Shown: one piece after another, positions 17,545 to 26,173 of the stretch | Position numbering within the stretch: position 1 is the first letter of the stretch | Layout: every line of letters begins with the position of its first letter | From: an uncultured Oscillibacter sp. | Lineage (GTDB): Bacteria > Bacillota > Clostridia > Oscillospirales > Oscillospiraceae | NCBI RefSeq assembly: GCF_947654275.1 | Contig: NZ_CANTJS010000016.1 | Span: forward strand, 1-58,375 | DNA length: 58,375 nucleotides | Direction of reading: 5' to 3' | Notes under the pieces: generated by a model | What the model saw: only the letters and a program-made list of their open reading frames with translations | What the model was told of the DNA's origin: nothing | Databases searched by the model: none | Made by a program: the position numbers and the translations under genes

Positions 17545-18015
17545 ATGAGAAGAAATGATCGGGAGGTCACGGATCCGGCGAAAATCCGGGAGATTATCGC
17601 TGCCTGTGACTGCTGCCGCCTGGGCCTGTGCGATGAGGGCCGGGCCTATATCGTCCCTCTGGATTTCGGCTTTGCGGAGAGTCAGGGGCGCTATGTCTTC
17701 TATTTCCACGGCGCCCGGGAGGGCCGGAAAGCAGACCTGATCCGCAAAACCGGGTGGGCTGCCTTTGAGATGGACTGCGGCCACGAGTGGGTCCGGGGCG
17801 AGACGGCCCAGCAGACCACCTCCCGTTTCCAGAGCGTCATGGGCGGCGGTCCGGTGACCCTGCTGGAGACGGAGGCGGAGAAGCGGACGGGGCTTCTGGC
17901 CATTCTGGCCCATGCCACAGGCCGGGACCAATGGGAACTCGGTCAGGCGGCGCTGGAAAAGACTCTGGTTTTCCGTCTGAATGTGGAAGAACTGACCTGT
18001 AAGGTGCACCTGTGA
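17545..18015 (+). CDS. pyridoxamine 5'-phosphate oxidase-like flavoprotein (NimA-like)
   Basis: A 156-residue split-barrel protein. The opening RREVTD-type segment, CDCCRLGLCDEGRAYIVPLDFGF, YFHGAREGRKADLI and the middle VRGETAQQTTSRFQSVMG match the NimA/nitroimidazole-resistance branch of the PNPOx-like superfamily, which binds FMN or F420-like flavins. Physiological substrate is unknown. It is a passenger in the his operon, with its own ribosome site (TTGAGGTAAGAG). Confidence 0.85.
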   Translation: MRRNDREVTDPAKIREIIAACDCCRLGLCDEGRAYIVPLDFGFAESQGRYVFYFHGAREGRKADLIRKTGWAAFEMDCGHEWVRGETAQQTTSRFQSVMGGGPVTLLETEAEKRTGLLAILAHATGRDQWELGQAALEKTLVFRLNVEELTCKVHL

Positions 18016-18027
18016 GGGGAGGGGCTT

Positions 18028-18744
18028 ATGCGGATTTTTCCAGCGATTGACCTGAGGGGCGGACAGGTGGTTCGCCTGTATCAGGGGGACTACGGCCAGG
18101 AGACAGTCTACGGGACCGACCCCTGCGCCTATGCCCGGGAGTTTATCAATGCCGGGGCCCGGTATCTCCATGTGGTGGACCTGGACGGGGCCCGGGACGG
18201 CACCATGGCCAATTTTGACAGCATTGCCGCCATAGCCAAACAGGGCGGTCTCTATATCGAGGTGGGCGGCGGCGTCCGCACGGAGGAACGCATCTGCCAG
18301 TATCTGGACTTGGGGGTGGGCCGCTGCATCCTGGGCACCGTGGCGGTGAAGGATTTCGATTTCACCGCCCGGATGGCCCGGAAATACGGGGACCAGATTG
18401 CCGTGGGCGTGGACGCAAGGGACGGCTATGTGGCCGTCAACGGCTGGAAGGAGCTTTCACAGGAGAAGGGCGTGGACTTCTGCCGCCGCCTCCGGGACGC
18501 GGGCGTGAAAACCGTCATCTATACCGACATCAGCCGGGACGGCGCGGGCCGGGGAACCAATCTGGAGATCTATCGGGAGCTTGTGACCATCGACGGCCTG
18601 GAGATCACCGCCTCCGGCGGCGTCAGCACCCTGGAGGAGCTGCGGGAGCTGGAGCGCACCGGCGTCGCCGCCGCCATTCTGGGCAAGGCCCTGTATACGG
18701 GACGGCTGGACCTGCGGACCGTCATCGACGAGATGGAGGGCTGA
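18028..18744 (+). CDS. hisA: ProFAR isomerase (phosphoribosylformimino-AICAR ribotide isomerase)
   Basis: 238 residues, (beta-alpha)8 barrel. The catalytic aspartates are in FPAIDLRGGQVVRLYQGDY and in the second half (YTDISRDGAGRGTN); EVGGGVRTEERI and TASGGVSTLEEL bind the two phosphates. It opens the ring of ProFAR to PRFAR. Only 12 bp after the flavoprotein gene. Confidence 0.96.
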   Translation: MRIFPAIDLRGGQVVRLYQGDYGQETVYGTDPCAYAREFINAGARYLHVVDLDGARDGTMANFDSIAAIAKQGGLYIEVGGGVRTEERICQYLDLGVGRCILGTVAVKDFDFTARMARKYGDQIAVGVDARDGYVAVNGWKELSQEKGVDFCRRLRDAGVKTVIYTDISRDGAGRGTNLEIYRELVTIDGLEITASGGVSTLEELRELERTGVAAAILGKALYTGRLDLRTVIDEMEG

Positions 18745-18747
18745 ATC

Positions 18748-19503
18748 ATGCTGGCAAAGCGAATCATTCCCTGCCTGGACGTGAGAAACGGCCGGGTGGT
18801 GAAGGGGACCAACTTCGAAGGGCTGCGGGACATGGCGGACCCGGTGGAAATGGCCCGGTTTTACAACGAGTCCGGGGCCGACGAGCTGGTGTTCTATGAC
18901 ATCACCGCCTCCGCCGAGGGCCGGGGGCTGTTTACGGACATCCTCCGCCGGGTGGCCTCTGAGATTTTCATTCCCCTTACCGTGGGGGGCGGCATCCGGA
19001 CCCTGGAGGACTTCGACCGGGTGCTGAAATGCGGCGCGGACAAGGTCTCCGTCAACTCCGGCGCCATTGCCGACCCCGGTATCATCAGGGCGGCGGCGAA
19101 GAAGTACGGCGACCAGTGCGTGGTCCTCAGCATGGACGTGAAGCGGGTAAACGGACAATTCAGGCTCTTTGCCAAGGGGGGCCGGGAGGACACCGGCATC
19201 GACGCCATGGAGTGGGCTGTGAAGGGCGTGGGAGAGGGCGCCGGGGAGATTGTACTGAACTCCATCGACACCGACGGCGTGAAGCAGGGCTTCGATTTGG
19301 AGATGCTGGACACGCTGGCGGCCCGGGTGAAGGTGCCCATCGTCGCCAGCGGCGGCGCGGGGAAGAGGGAGGACTTTGCGGAGCTCTTCACCCATCCCGG
19401 CATCGACGCGGGGCTGGCGGCCTCCATCTTCCACACGAAGCAGGTGGACATCCGGGAATTGAAGCAATATCTGCGGGACCGGGGCGTGGAAATGCGCCTG
19501 TGA
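18748..19503 (+). CDS. hisF: imidazole glycerol phosphate synthase, cyclase subunit
   Basis: 251 residues, (beta-alpha)8 barrel homologous to HisA. RIIPCLDVRNGRVVKGTNF carries the first catalytic aspartate, LNSIDTDGVKQGFD the second; VGGGIRTLEDF and ASGGAGKREDF are phosphate sites. It uses ammonia from HisH to make imidazole glycerol phosphate and AICAR. Confidence 0.97.
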   Translation: MLAKRIIPCLDVRNGRVVKGTNFEGLRDMADPVEMARFYNESGADELVFYDITASAEGRGLFTDILRRVASEIFIPLTVGGGIRTLEDFDRVLKCGADKVSVNSGAIADPGIIRAAAKKYGDQCVVLSMDVKRVNGQFRLFAKGGREDTGIDAMEWAVKGVGEGAGEIVLNSIDTDGVKQGFDLEMLDTLAARVKVPIVASGGAGKREDFAELFTHPGIDAGLAASIFHTKQVDIRELKQYLRDRGVEMRL

Positions 19504-19516
19504 AGGGGAAATACAT

Positions 19517-20044
19517 ATGAGAAATTACACCAGGGCCAGCAAGTTCCTCAGTCTGGTCCTGCGGCATCAGCCGGAAAAAATCGGCATTACCCTGGACCGC
19601 CACGGCTGGGCGGAGGTCCGGAACATCCTCATGGGAATGAATCTCACCATGGAGGACCTGACTCACATCGTGGAAACGGACGAGAAGCAGCGTTACAGCT
19701 TCAACGAAGACAAAACCCTCATCCGGGCCAGCCAGGGCCACAGCATCCCCATCGACCTGGAGCTGGAGGCCCGGGAGCCGCCGGAATTTTTGTACCACGG
19801 CACCGTGGGCCAGTTCCTGGGCTCCATTCAAAAGGAGGGCCTGACCAGACAGAAACGGCAGTACGTCCACCTGTCGCCGGACGTGGAGACCGCCGTGAAG
19901 GTGGGCCGCCGCCGTGGCAGGCCGGTGATTTTGCAGGTGGCCTCCGGCAGGATGCACGAGGATGGATGCACATTCTATCTCTCTGAGAACGGCGTGTGGC
20001 TGACAGACGCAGTGCCGCCGGAGTATATCAAGTTCCCGGGCTGA
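19517..20044 (+). CDS. kptA: RNA 2'-phosphotransferase (Tpt1/KptA)
   Basis: 175 residues. SKFLSLVLRHQPEKIGITLDRHG, the NAD-binding LYHGTVGQFLGSI and RQYVHLSPDVETA match the KptA family, whose members move an internal RNA 2'-phosphate to NAD as ADP-ribose phosphate. In eukaryotes this finishes tRNA splicing; in bacteria no spliced-tRNA role exists and the natural target is uncertain. It begins 13 bp after hisF with its own ribosome site (GAAGGGG), so it is co-transcribed with histidine genes, an unexpected companion. Confidence 0.95.
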   Translation: MRNYTRASKFLSLVLRHQPEKIGITLDRHGWAEVRNILMGMNLTMEDLTHIVETDEKQRYSFNEDKTLIRASQGHSIPIDLELEAREPPEFLYHGTVGQFLGSIQKEGLTRQKRQYVHLSPDVETAVKVGRRRGRPVILQVASGRMHEDGCTFYLSENGVWLTDAVPPEYIKFPG

Positions 20045-20304
20045 CGGGAGGCGTCTGGATGAGCCGGAAGAAAAAGGCGCTCTGCTGCTGTGCCGGGCGT
20101 CCTTCTCCGGTACAGAACACTGGTGCAGTTTCCGGAGGGCGTGGAGACCCGGGAGAGTTCCTGCGCGGTGTCCAACATCCGGCAGGCTGATGGAGCAAGG
20201 GACCGACAATGGGGGAGAGAGCCCTTTTTCTGCCGGGACCCGGGGCGCCGCCTGTGCATGGATGATTTAGACTGAAGAAGCGTTGAAGGAATAAGGAGCA
20301 GATT
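20045..20304 (+). other. spacer in the his operon with a doubtful 43-codon ORF
   Basis: A 260-base interval between kptA and hisIE. An ATG at 20059 (MSRKKKALCCCAGRP...) follows GGGAGGCG and runs to TGA at 20188-20190, 43 codons. A different frame stays open to 20275. Neither resembles a known protein, and base use is not clearly coding; a decayed small gene is possible. hisIE has its own ribosome site (AAGGAGC). Confidence 0.4.
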
Positions 20305-20940
20305 ATGGATTTGAAATTTGATGAAAAAGGACTGATTCCCGCCATTGTTCAGGACCACTACACCAAGGAGGTTCTGACACTGGCCTATATGAACGCCGAG
20401 AGTCTGGCTGTCACCATCGACGAGGGCCGGACCTGCTTCTGGAGCCGCAGCCGTCAGGAGCTGTGGCGGAAGGGGGAGACCAGCGGGAACCGGCAGCACG
20501 TGGTGTCCATCACCGCCGACTGCGACGCCGACGCCCTGGTGGTGGAGGTGGTGAAGGATGGTCCCGCCTGCCATACCGGGGCGGAGAGCTGTTTTTTCAG
20601 CCCAGTCCACCTCTCTGAGGAGCTGAAGCAGTTCAGCTATGAGGGCCTTTACCGTCTGATCGAGGGCCGGAAGACCTCCCCCAGAGAGGGCAGCTACACC
20701 ACCTATCTCTTTGAGAAGGGCCTGGATAAGATTCTCAAGAAGGTGGGGGAGGAGTGCACCGAGGTCATCATCGCCGGACGGAAAGAGGATCGGGCGGAAA
20801 CCGTCTATGAGATTGCCGACCTGTGCTATCACGTGATGGTGCTGATGGTGCAGATGGGCATTACTGTGGAGGACGTCACCCGGGAGCTGGAGAAACGCCA
20901 TGTGGTGGACCATAAGGTGAAGCAGGAGCGGATGCAGTGA
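20305..20940 (+). CDS. hisIE: bifunctional phosphoribosyl-AMP cyclohydrolase / phosphoribosyl-ATP pyrophosphatase
   Basis: 211 residues. The HisI half (1 to about 115) has [24 protein letters not shown], the metal-binding DCDADAL and the zinc cysteine pair region with [11 protein letters not shown]. The HisE half (from about 115) has the all-alpha NTP pyrophosphatase motif [13 protein letters not shown] and [13 protein letters not shown]. Steps two and three of the pathway are thus in one chain. Its stop overlaps the GTG start of hisJ. Confidence 0.96.
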   Translation: MDLKFDEKGLIPAIVQDHYTKEVLTLAYMNAESLAVTIDEGRTCFWSRSRQELWRKGETSGNRQHVVSITADCDADALVVEVVKDGPACHTGAESCFFSPVHLSEELKQFSYEGLYRLIEGRKTSPREGSYTTYLFEKGLDKILKKVGEECTEVIIAGRKEDRAETVYEIADLCYHVMVLMVQMGITVEDVTRELEKRHVVDHKVKQERMQ

Positions 20941-21767
20941 GCGGACCCTTCTGCTCCGTCCATACCCACTCCCGCCTCTGCGACGGAACGAACTCCCTGT
21001 CGGAGATGGCCTGGGCGGCTTATGAGGCCGGGGCGGTTTCCTTCGGGGCCTCCGGTCACAGCCATACCCCTGCCCCTGTGGACGAGGGCTGCACCCTGCC
21101 CCTGGACCTGACGGTCTACCGGGAAGAGGTGCTGCGCCTGCGGGAGGAGTTCGCCGGGCGGATGGACGTACTGCTGGGCATCGAGCTGGACAGCCGTTCC
21201 GACATGGCCTTTTCCCCGGCGGACTTCGATTACTGGATAGGCTCCGTGCACCACCTGTATGACGGGGAGACCGGCGCATATTACAGCGTGGACTACACGC
21301 CGGACGCTCTGGTTCAGGGCTGCCGGGCCCTGTGCGGCGGGGATTTTCTGACCATGGCGGAGCTCTATTTTAAGGACGTGGCCCAAATGGCGGCCCGGAG
21401 GCCCACCATTCTGGGGCACATTGACCTGATTACCAAGTTCAACGGGGACGGCCGGTTTTTTGACGGGGACCATCCCCGATATCGCTCCGCCGCCCTGGAG
21501 GTCCTCCATGCCGCGGACCCGGCTGAGACGCTTCTGGAGATCAACACCGGGGCCATGTCCCGGGGCTGGCGGTCCACGCCCTATCCTGCCCTGTTTCTGC
21601 TGAAGGAGTGGCGGGCCATGGGGGGCCGGGTCATCCTCACCGCCGACGCCCACAGCGCTGAAGCGATTGTCTATGGCTATGACGAGGCGGCGGAGCTGGC
21701 CCGGACGGCGGGCTTCCGCCAGACCGCTCTGCTGACGGCCTCGGGAATTACGGACAGCCCCCTTTAA
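20937..21767 (+). CDS. hisJ: histidinol-phosphatase, PHP family
   Basis: 276 residues, starting at GTG within the hisIE stop (GTGA). The PHP metal sites are visible as [47 protein letters not shown] and TADAHSAE. It dephosphorylates histidinol phosphate to histidinol, completing the pathway with HisD. It is the last gene of the operon, ahead of an A-rich spacer and a terminator. Confidence 0.93.
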   Translation: MSGPFCSVHTHSRLCDGTNSLSEMAWAAYEAGAVSFGASGHSHTPAPVDEGCTLPLDLTVYREEVLRLREEFAGRMDVLLGIELDSRSDMAFSPADFDYWIGSVHHLYDGETGAYYSVDYTPDALVQGCRALCGGDFLTMAELYFKDVAQMAARRPTILGHIDLITKFNGDGRFFDGDHPRYRSAALEVLHAADPAETLLEINTGAMSRGWRSTPYPALFLLKEWRAMGGRVILTADAHSAEAIVYGYDEAAELARTAGFRQTALLTASGITDSPL

Positions 21768-21841
21768 AGGCGGAGGAAGGGAAGAACGGAATCTGCCCCC
21801 AGCCTCCAGAACGAAGGGAATTACGAAGCTGTCAAGCAACC

Positions 21842-21905
21842 GAGAAACCTAAAAAAACCAAAAACCCGAAAAACTCGAAAAACCCGAAAAAACCGAAAAA
21901 GCCGC
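21842..21905. repeat. A-rich low-complexity repeat (CCGAAAAA-like units)
   Basis: Units of the form AAAAACCCG, AAAAACTCG, AAAAACCCG, AAAAAACCG repeat six or seven times after the his operon. Similar A-rich spacers occur at 49515-49561 (opposite orientation) and 54580-54617. Confidence 0.7.
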
Positions 21906-21931
21906 CGGCCTGTGCCTGCGGCTCTTTTTCT
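21894..21931 (+). terminator. terminator after hisJ
   Basis: GAAAAAGCCG and CGGCTCTTTTTC arms with a GC-rich loop, ending in TTTTT. It could act in both directions. Confidence 0.7.
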
Positions 21932-22019
21932 GCGCTTTTACGCCGGGTCTCTGTGAAGCGCCCTCGAGGTCCGGCCTGCCTCAAAAAGGAAAAATATTTT
22001 AAAAATACCGGGAACGGTC

Positions 22020-22074
22020 TTGACAGAGCTGCACTACTGTGATAGTATGGCACCATAAACTATTGCAATAGTTT
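22020..22074 (+). promoter_or_regulatory. blaI-type promoter with two BlaI-like operators
   Basis: TTGACA (22020-22025), 17 bases, TAGTAT (22043-22048). An imperfect dyad, ACTACTGTGATAGT (22033-22046), covers the -10 region. A perfect 18-bp palindrome, AAACTATTGCAATAGTTT (22057-22074), lies just downstream. Spacing between dyad centres is about 26 bp. BlaI/MecI repressors bind such TACTA/TAGTA dyads as dimers, so autoregulation by the next gene is expected. Confidence 0.8.
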
Positions 22075-22094
22075 GAAAGAGAGGATGAGCGACT

Positions 22095-22448
22095 ATGAAG
22101 CTGTTTGACTCCGAGCTGAAGGTTATGGACGTGCTTTGGCGGATGGGGGACTGTACCGCGAAACAGATTTCCGATATCCTGAAGGAAGAGACCGGCTGGA
22201 ACATGAACACAACCTATACAGTGATTAAGAAGTGCGTGACTAAGGAGGCGATTCTGCGGACGGAGCCCAATTTTCTCTGCCACGCTCTTGTGACCAAGGA
22301 GGAAATTCAGGCGGAAGAGACGGAGGAGCTGATCGGCAAGCTGTTCGACGGGTCTCCGGACCTGCTGTTTGCATCTCTGCTGAGCAGCCGGAGGGTCTCG
22401 GCAGAGCAGATTCAGCGGCTGAAGGAGATCGTGGAAGAAATGAGATGA
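22095..22448 (+). CDS. BlaI/MecI-family winged-helix repressor
   Basis: 117 residues: an N-terminal winged helix (LFDSELKVMDVLWRMGDCTAKQISDIL, NMNTTYTVIKKCV) and a C-terminal dimerisation tail (ELIGKLFDGSPDLLFASLL, QIQRLKEIVEEM). Family members are dimeric repressors inactivated by proteolysis when a partner M56 membrane sensor detects its signal. The partner gene begins 7 bp downstream. Two dyads in its own promoter are the probable operators. Confidence 0.93.
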   Translation: MKLFDSELKVMDVLWRMGDCTAKQISDILKEETGWNMNTTYTVIKKCVTKEAILRTEPNFLCHALVTKEEIQAEETEELIGKLFDGSPDLLFASLLSSRRVSAEQIQRLKEIVEEMR

Positions 22449-22455
22449 GGCGTCT

Positions 22456-25400
22456 ATGACTTTGCTTGAATTGAGCTGTTCCGGGGCCGTGCTGATTTTG
22501 GCCGCCGCCTGTCTCCGCCTGCTGACCCTGCGCCGCCTGCCCAAGGGGACCTTTGTGGCGCTGTGGTGGGTGGCGGCTCTGCGGCTGCTGCTGCCGGTGG
22601 AGCTGCCTGCCCGGCTCAGCGTGTACACATTTTGGGAATCCCTGACCCGGGCCACGCCTGTGCCGGAACCTGCGGTTCCCGTGACGCCCGCCCAGCCCCC
22701 GGTGATGGTGCTGCCCGCGCCCTCTGTGGGAATCACGCCCACCGTCCCGGCGACGGTCCCCGTGTCCGCGCCAGCCTTCCCGGTAAAGACCGCCGTGTAT
22801 CTGACGGTGGCGGCGGTGCTGGCCCTGGCCTTTCTGGCGTCCTATGTCCGCTGGCGGCGGCGCTTCCGGGAATCCCTGCCGGCGGAGGGGGGCTGCGTCT
22901 CCCGCTGGCAGGGGATGCGGAGACAGAAGAACCCGGTTCAGGTCCGGGTCTCCGACCGCATCGCCGCGCCCCTGACCTATGGTTTGCTCCGCCCTGTGAT
23001 TCTGCTGCCCAAGACCATGGACCTCTCCGACGAGGAGGCCCTCCTCTGCGTTCTGACCCATGAGGAGGTCCATATCCGGCGGATGGACGGCCTTTTGAAG
23101 CTGCTTCTGACGGCGGCTCTCTGTGTCCACTGGTTCAACCCGGCGGTGTGGCTGCTGTACGTTTTGGCCAACCGCGACATGGAGCTGCGCTGCGACGAGG
23201 CGGCGGTCCGCCGCCTGGGGGAGGACCGGCGGGAGCTCTACGCACTGACCCTGATCCGTATGGCGGAACTGCAAAGCGCGTCCGTGCCTCTTTGCAGCTC
23301 CTTTAGTGAGAACGGCATGGAAGAAAGGATCAAAGCCATTATGAGCATCAAGAAAAAATCCTGGCTGGCCTGCCTGATTGCCCTGGCTCTGGTGCTGGGG
23401 ATGACCACGGCCTTCGCCACCACCGCCAAGCCCCAGGATGCGGACGCGCCCGATTATGAGGATATCGTTGACGGCGAGCTGCTGGCGGCGTCCTCGGCGG
23501 AGACCGCCGCCCTGTGGGACGAGGTGCTGGTGCCCTATCAGGCCTTCGGCCTGACCTGGACCTTTTACGACCCGGACCTGGACGGCAACGGCCTGACCAT
23601 GACCTTTGAGGGCCATGAGGTCCGGGGCATCTTTGACGGCTGGACAGGGATCTGGATCAGCGAGCACGCCGGAAACGGGACCTACGGCCCCGACGCCGTG
23701 GAGCTCTACGCCATGTACGACGGCAGCGGCCTGACGGGCCTGCGCCTCGCCACCGAGGAGGAGCAGGCGGAGTGGACGGCGGCGCGGGAGATCGCCAGCA
23801 CCGCCGAGGAAGCCCTGTTTGAAAGCGTGGCCTATGACGGCGGGACGGTCTCCTTCACCATCCCCGAAGGGGAGGGCAGATGGTCCCTCTTCATCCGGGG
23901 CCGCGTGGCCACGGAGGACGGCCTGGGCCTGAGCGTCCACTACCTGGCGGAGGAGAGCGAGCAGGCGGAGTGGGCCCCCGGTGGGACCTATTCCTTCGCC
24001 GTGGAGGACGCCCGGTATGACGAGCTGACCATGGAGGCCTCCTTTGAGGGGGCGGAGGCGTGGAGCCTAGACCTGACCCGGTTTCTGCCGGAGGACCGCC
24101 AAAAGCCTCTGAGCCTGCCCGAGGGCAGGGCGGACGTTCCCCAGGGGGACGGGCTGCTCTGGCCCGTGGACAGCGACCAAATCAACAACTCCTTTGGCGA
24201 CCGGGCAAAGCCGGGCGGGGACGGCGTTGCGACCCACACCGGTGTGGACATCGGCGGCATGGAGCAGGGGACACCCATCTACGCCGCCGGAAACGGCACG
24301 GTGAAGGAGGCCGGATTCAACGCCGCTGATGGAAATTTCGTCCGGCTGGACCACGGGAACGGTCTGGAAACCTATTATGCCCACTGCCGGAGCGTGCTGG
24401 TGAAGACCGGCGACTCCGTGACCCGGGGCCAGAACATCGCCACCGTGGGCAGCACCGGCATGTCCACCGGGGCCCACCTCCACTATGAGGTGCTGGTCAA
24501 CGGCCAGAGCGTGGACCCCCTGGGCTATCAGCGACAGACCCACAGCTATCAGATCAACTCCACCATCGTCGGTATGGGGAAGCAGGTGTCTCCGGAGGAG
24601 GGGAAGTCCGTTCCCGTCTGCGCCATTCAGGACGGCCTGATTCTCAACGCCGGCGTGCGGGACTACGGCTATGAGGAGAGACGGGGCCCCTTTGTGGAAA
24701 TTCTGTACAACGGGACATCCACCATGACCTACTTCGGCTGTGACAAGCTTCTGGTAAAGACCGGGGACAAGGTCCGGGCGGGGGATGTCATCGCCTGGTG
24801 GAACAACGGCAATCTGTATTCCTACGGCGAGGGCTCCGCCGATGAGCTGGGCAGCTTTGATGCCGAGCGGCAGAAGTGGCAGGCCTGGGCGGCGGAAAAT
24901 CTGGTGGACGGCGGCTATCCCCGGAACAGCCGGGGAGAGACCTACGGCAACCATTTCTTTGAGGAATACCTGGGCTATGAGCCGGACCTGAGAGCCGCTT
25001 CGTCAAGCACGGACGGCGACGGCTATGTCCTTCGAGAGGACCTGAGGTTTGAACTCAGCCTCAGCTCGGAGGAGCGCGACGCTTATAAAAACTGGTGCGA
25101 GGAGAACAAAGTCAGCGGCTATACGGTTCCCCTCTATGATTCGGAGCACAACCTGATCGGGACCCACGACGGAGTCGAGGATGGCCTGGCTCCCCGGAGT
25201 TATCATCAGGTGACGCTGGCGGAGCTGAAAGAGGCGCGGGCCCTGGGCTTCCCCAACGCCAAAGGCAGCGCTCCCCAGGAGGGGCCCGGCCACCCCTTCA
25301 AGACCATGGAAGAGGCCCGGGAGGCCCTGGCCAACGGCTGGCGGCGGCCCGACCCCGACGTGCCGGAGGAGGAGTCCGGGGCGCTGAGCGCCCTGTCCGT

Positions 25401-25725
25401 CCAGCAGGCGGCGGAACATCTGGCCAGGGACTGGCTGGTGGATGGGGAATATCCCAAAAACAAAAACGGTCAGACCTACGCCCCCAACGAATCCCTGACC
25501 GCCGTGGTGGGATATCCTCCCGACTTGGTGGGGGCCGTGGCCTCCAACGGAGAGAAGGGCTATGTGTCCCTGAAGGACCTGAACGCGGACGGGACCCATG
25601 TGTTCTGGGGCCTCTGGAAATCCCGTACGGACCTGGCCGCCGGCCAGTTCCGATCTCTGCCGGTCTACGACGAGGCGGGGGATGTGATTGGCGAGTTGAT
25701 CGTGGAGGCGGACAAAAACGCCTGA
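22456..25725 (+). CDS. M56 (BlaR1-type) membrane sensor fused to an extracellular M23 peptidase domain and tandem C-terminal repeats
   Basis: A 1089-residue protein. Residues 1-320 are the BlaR1/MecR1-type M56 module: membrane helices near 3-22, 32-50 and 110-130, the zinc motif THEEVHIRR with HExxH at 202-206, helices around 220-240, CDEAAVRRLG, and a further helix near 300-320 (WLACLIALALVLGMTTAFA). The outside part holds two beta-rich segments, then an M23/LytM domain (THTGVDIGG near 594, TGAHLHYEV near 674-680, Zn ligands present), a second weaker M23-like segment (VEILYNGTSTMTYF), and two similar repeats of about 95 residues (about 811-905 and 988-1082; LVDGGYPRN..GETY and LVDGEYPKN..GQTY). 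It probably senses cell-wall state and inactivates the adjacent repressor; the M23 part may bind or cut peptidoglycan. Confidence 0.9.
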   Translation: MTLLELSCSGAVLILAAACLRLLTLRRLPKGTFVALWWVAALRLLLPVELPARLSVYTFWESLTRATPVPEPAVPVTPAQPPVMVLPAPSVGITPTVPATVPVSAPAFPVKTAVYLTVAAVLALAFLASYVRWRRRFRESLPAEGGCVSRWQGMRRQKNPVQVRVSDRIAAPLTYGLLRPVILLPKTMDLSDEEALLCVLTHEEVHIRRMDGLLKLLLTAALCVHWFNPAVWLLYVLANRDMELRCDEAAVRRLGEDRRELYALTLIRMAELQSASVPLCSSFSENGMEERIKAIMSIKKKSWLACLIALALVLGMTTAFATTAKPQDADAPDYEDIVDGELLAASSAETAALWDEVLVPYQAFGLTWTFYDPDLDGNGLTMTFEGHEVRGIFDGWTGIWISEHAGNGTYGPDAVELYAMYDGSGLTGLRLATEEEQAEWTAAREIASTAEEALFESVAYDGGTVSFTIPEGEGRWSLFIRGRVATEDGLGLSVHYLAEESEQAEWAPGGTYSFAVEDARYDELTMEASFEGAEAWSLDLTRFLPEDRQKPLSLPEGRADVPQGDGLLWPVDSDQINNSFGDRAKPGGDGVATHTGVDIGGMEQGTPIYAAGNGTVKEAGFNAADGNFVRLDHGNGLETYYAHCRSVLVKTGDSVTRGQNIATVGSTGMSTGAHLHYEVLVNGQSVDPLGYQRQTHSYQINSTIVGMGKQVSPEEGKSVPVCAIQDGLILNAGVRDYGYEERRGPFVEILYNGTSTMTYFGCDKLLVKTGDKVRAGDVIAWWNNGNLYSYGEGSADELGSFDAERQKWQAWAAENLVDGGYPRNSRGETYGNHFFEEYLGYEPDLRAASSSTDGDGYVLREDLRFELSLSSEERDAYKNWCEENKVSGYTVPLYDSEHNLIGTHDGVEDGLAPRSYHQVTLAELKEARALGFPNAKGSAPQEGPGHPFKTMEEAREALANGWRRPDPDVPEEESGALSALSVQQAAEHLARDWLVDGEYPKNKNGQTYAPNESLTAVVGYPPDLVGAVASNGEKGYVSLKDLNADGTHVFWGLWKSRTDLAAGQFRSLPVYDEAGDVIGELIVEADKNA

Positions 25726-25740
25726 CAACAGAAACAGGGA

Positions 25741-25770
25741 AGAGGCCGTCTCACTGGGACGGCCTCTTTG
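25741..25770 (+). terminator. terminator after the M56-M23 gene
   Basis: AGAGGCCGTC (25741-25750) and GACGGCCTCT (25758-25767), followed by TTGTGTT. Confidence 0.8.
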
Positions 25771-25815
25771 TGTTCCGGTTGAGAAATTTGAATTTTATTA
25801 AAATAAAAGTAAGAC

Positions 25816-25844
25816 TTGACTTTCATAAAATTAAAGTATATACT
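25816..25844 (+). promoter_or_regulatory. promoter with a direct repeat, ahead of the DUF2089 gene
   Basis: TTGACT (25816-25821), 17 bases, TATACT (25839-25844). TAAAATAAAAGTA (25799-25811) and TAAAATTAAAGTA (25826-25838) are near-identical direct repeats 27 bp apart, one upstream of the -35 and one inside the spacer. They are candidate sites for the regulator encoded downstream. Confidence 0.7.
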
Positions 25845-25870
25845 GAATATTGTGAAAGGAGGCTGTGCCG

Positions 25871-26170
25871 ATGACCATGCTGCCCCCCTGGATGGCGGGC
25901 CTGGACGAACAGGAACTGACCTTTGTAAAGCGCTTTCTGCTGGCCTCCGGGTCGCTGAAGGAGGTGGCGGCCCAGTATGGCGTCAGCTATCCCACGGTCC
26001 GCCTGCGGCTGGACCGGCTGATTCAGAAGATACGCCTCAGCGACACGGCGGAGGCGGACCCCTATGTGGCTCTGGTGAAGCGGCTGGCGGTGGATGACAA
26101 GCTGGACTTCGACACCGCGAAGATTCTGATTTCCGCTTACCGGGAGACCCGGAAAGAGAATGGAGGATAA
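25871..26170 (+). CDS. DUF2089-family putative regulator
   Basis: 99 residues from ATG 25871 (AAAGGAGG upstream; a GTG at 25865 is too close to it). The segment LDEQELTFVKRFLLASGSLKEVAAQYGVSYPTVRLRLDRLIQKI is the DUF2089 signature and contains a helix-turn-helix. These proteins are usually paired with small membrane proteins, as here. It probably binds the direct repeats in its own promoter. Confidence 0.88.
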   Translation: MTMLPPWMAGLDEQELTFVKRFLLASGSLKEVAAQYGVSYPTVRLRLDRLIQKIRLSDTAEADPYVALVKRLAVDDKLDFDTAKILISAYRETRKENGG

Positions 26171-26173
26171 GGG

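Noticed and set aside
21842..21905. CRISPR-like array
   Set aside because: Units are 8-9 bases, almost all A/C, without spacers of constant length and without cas genes.
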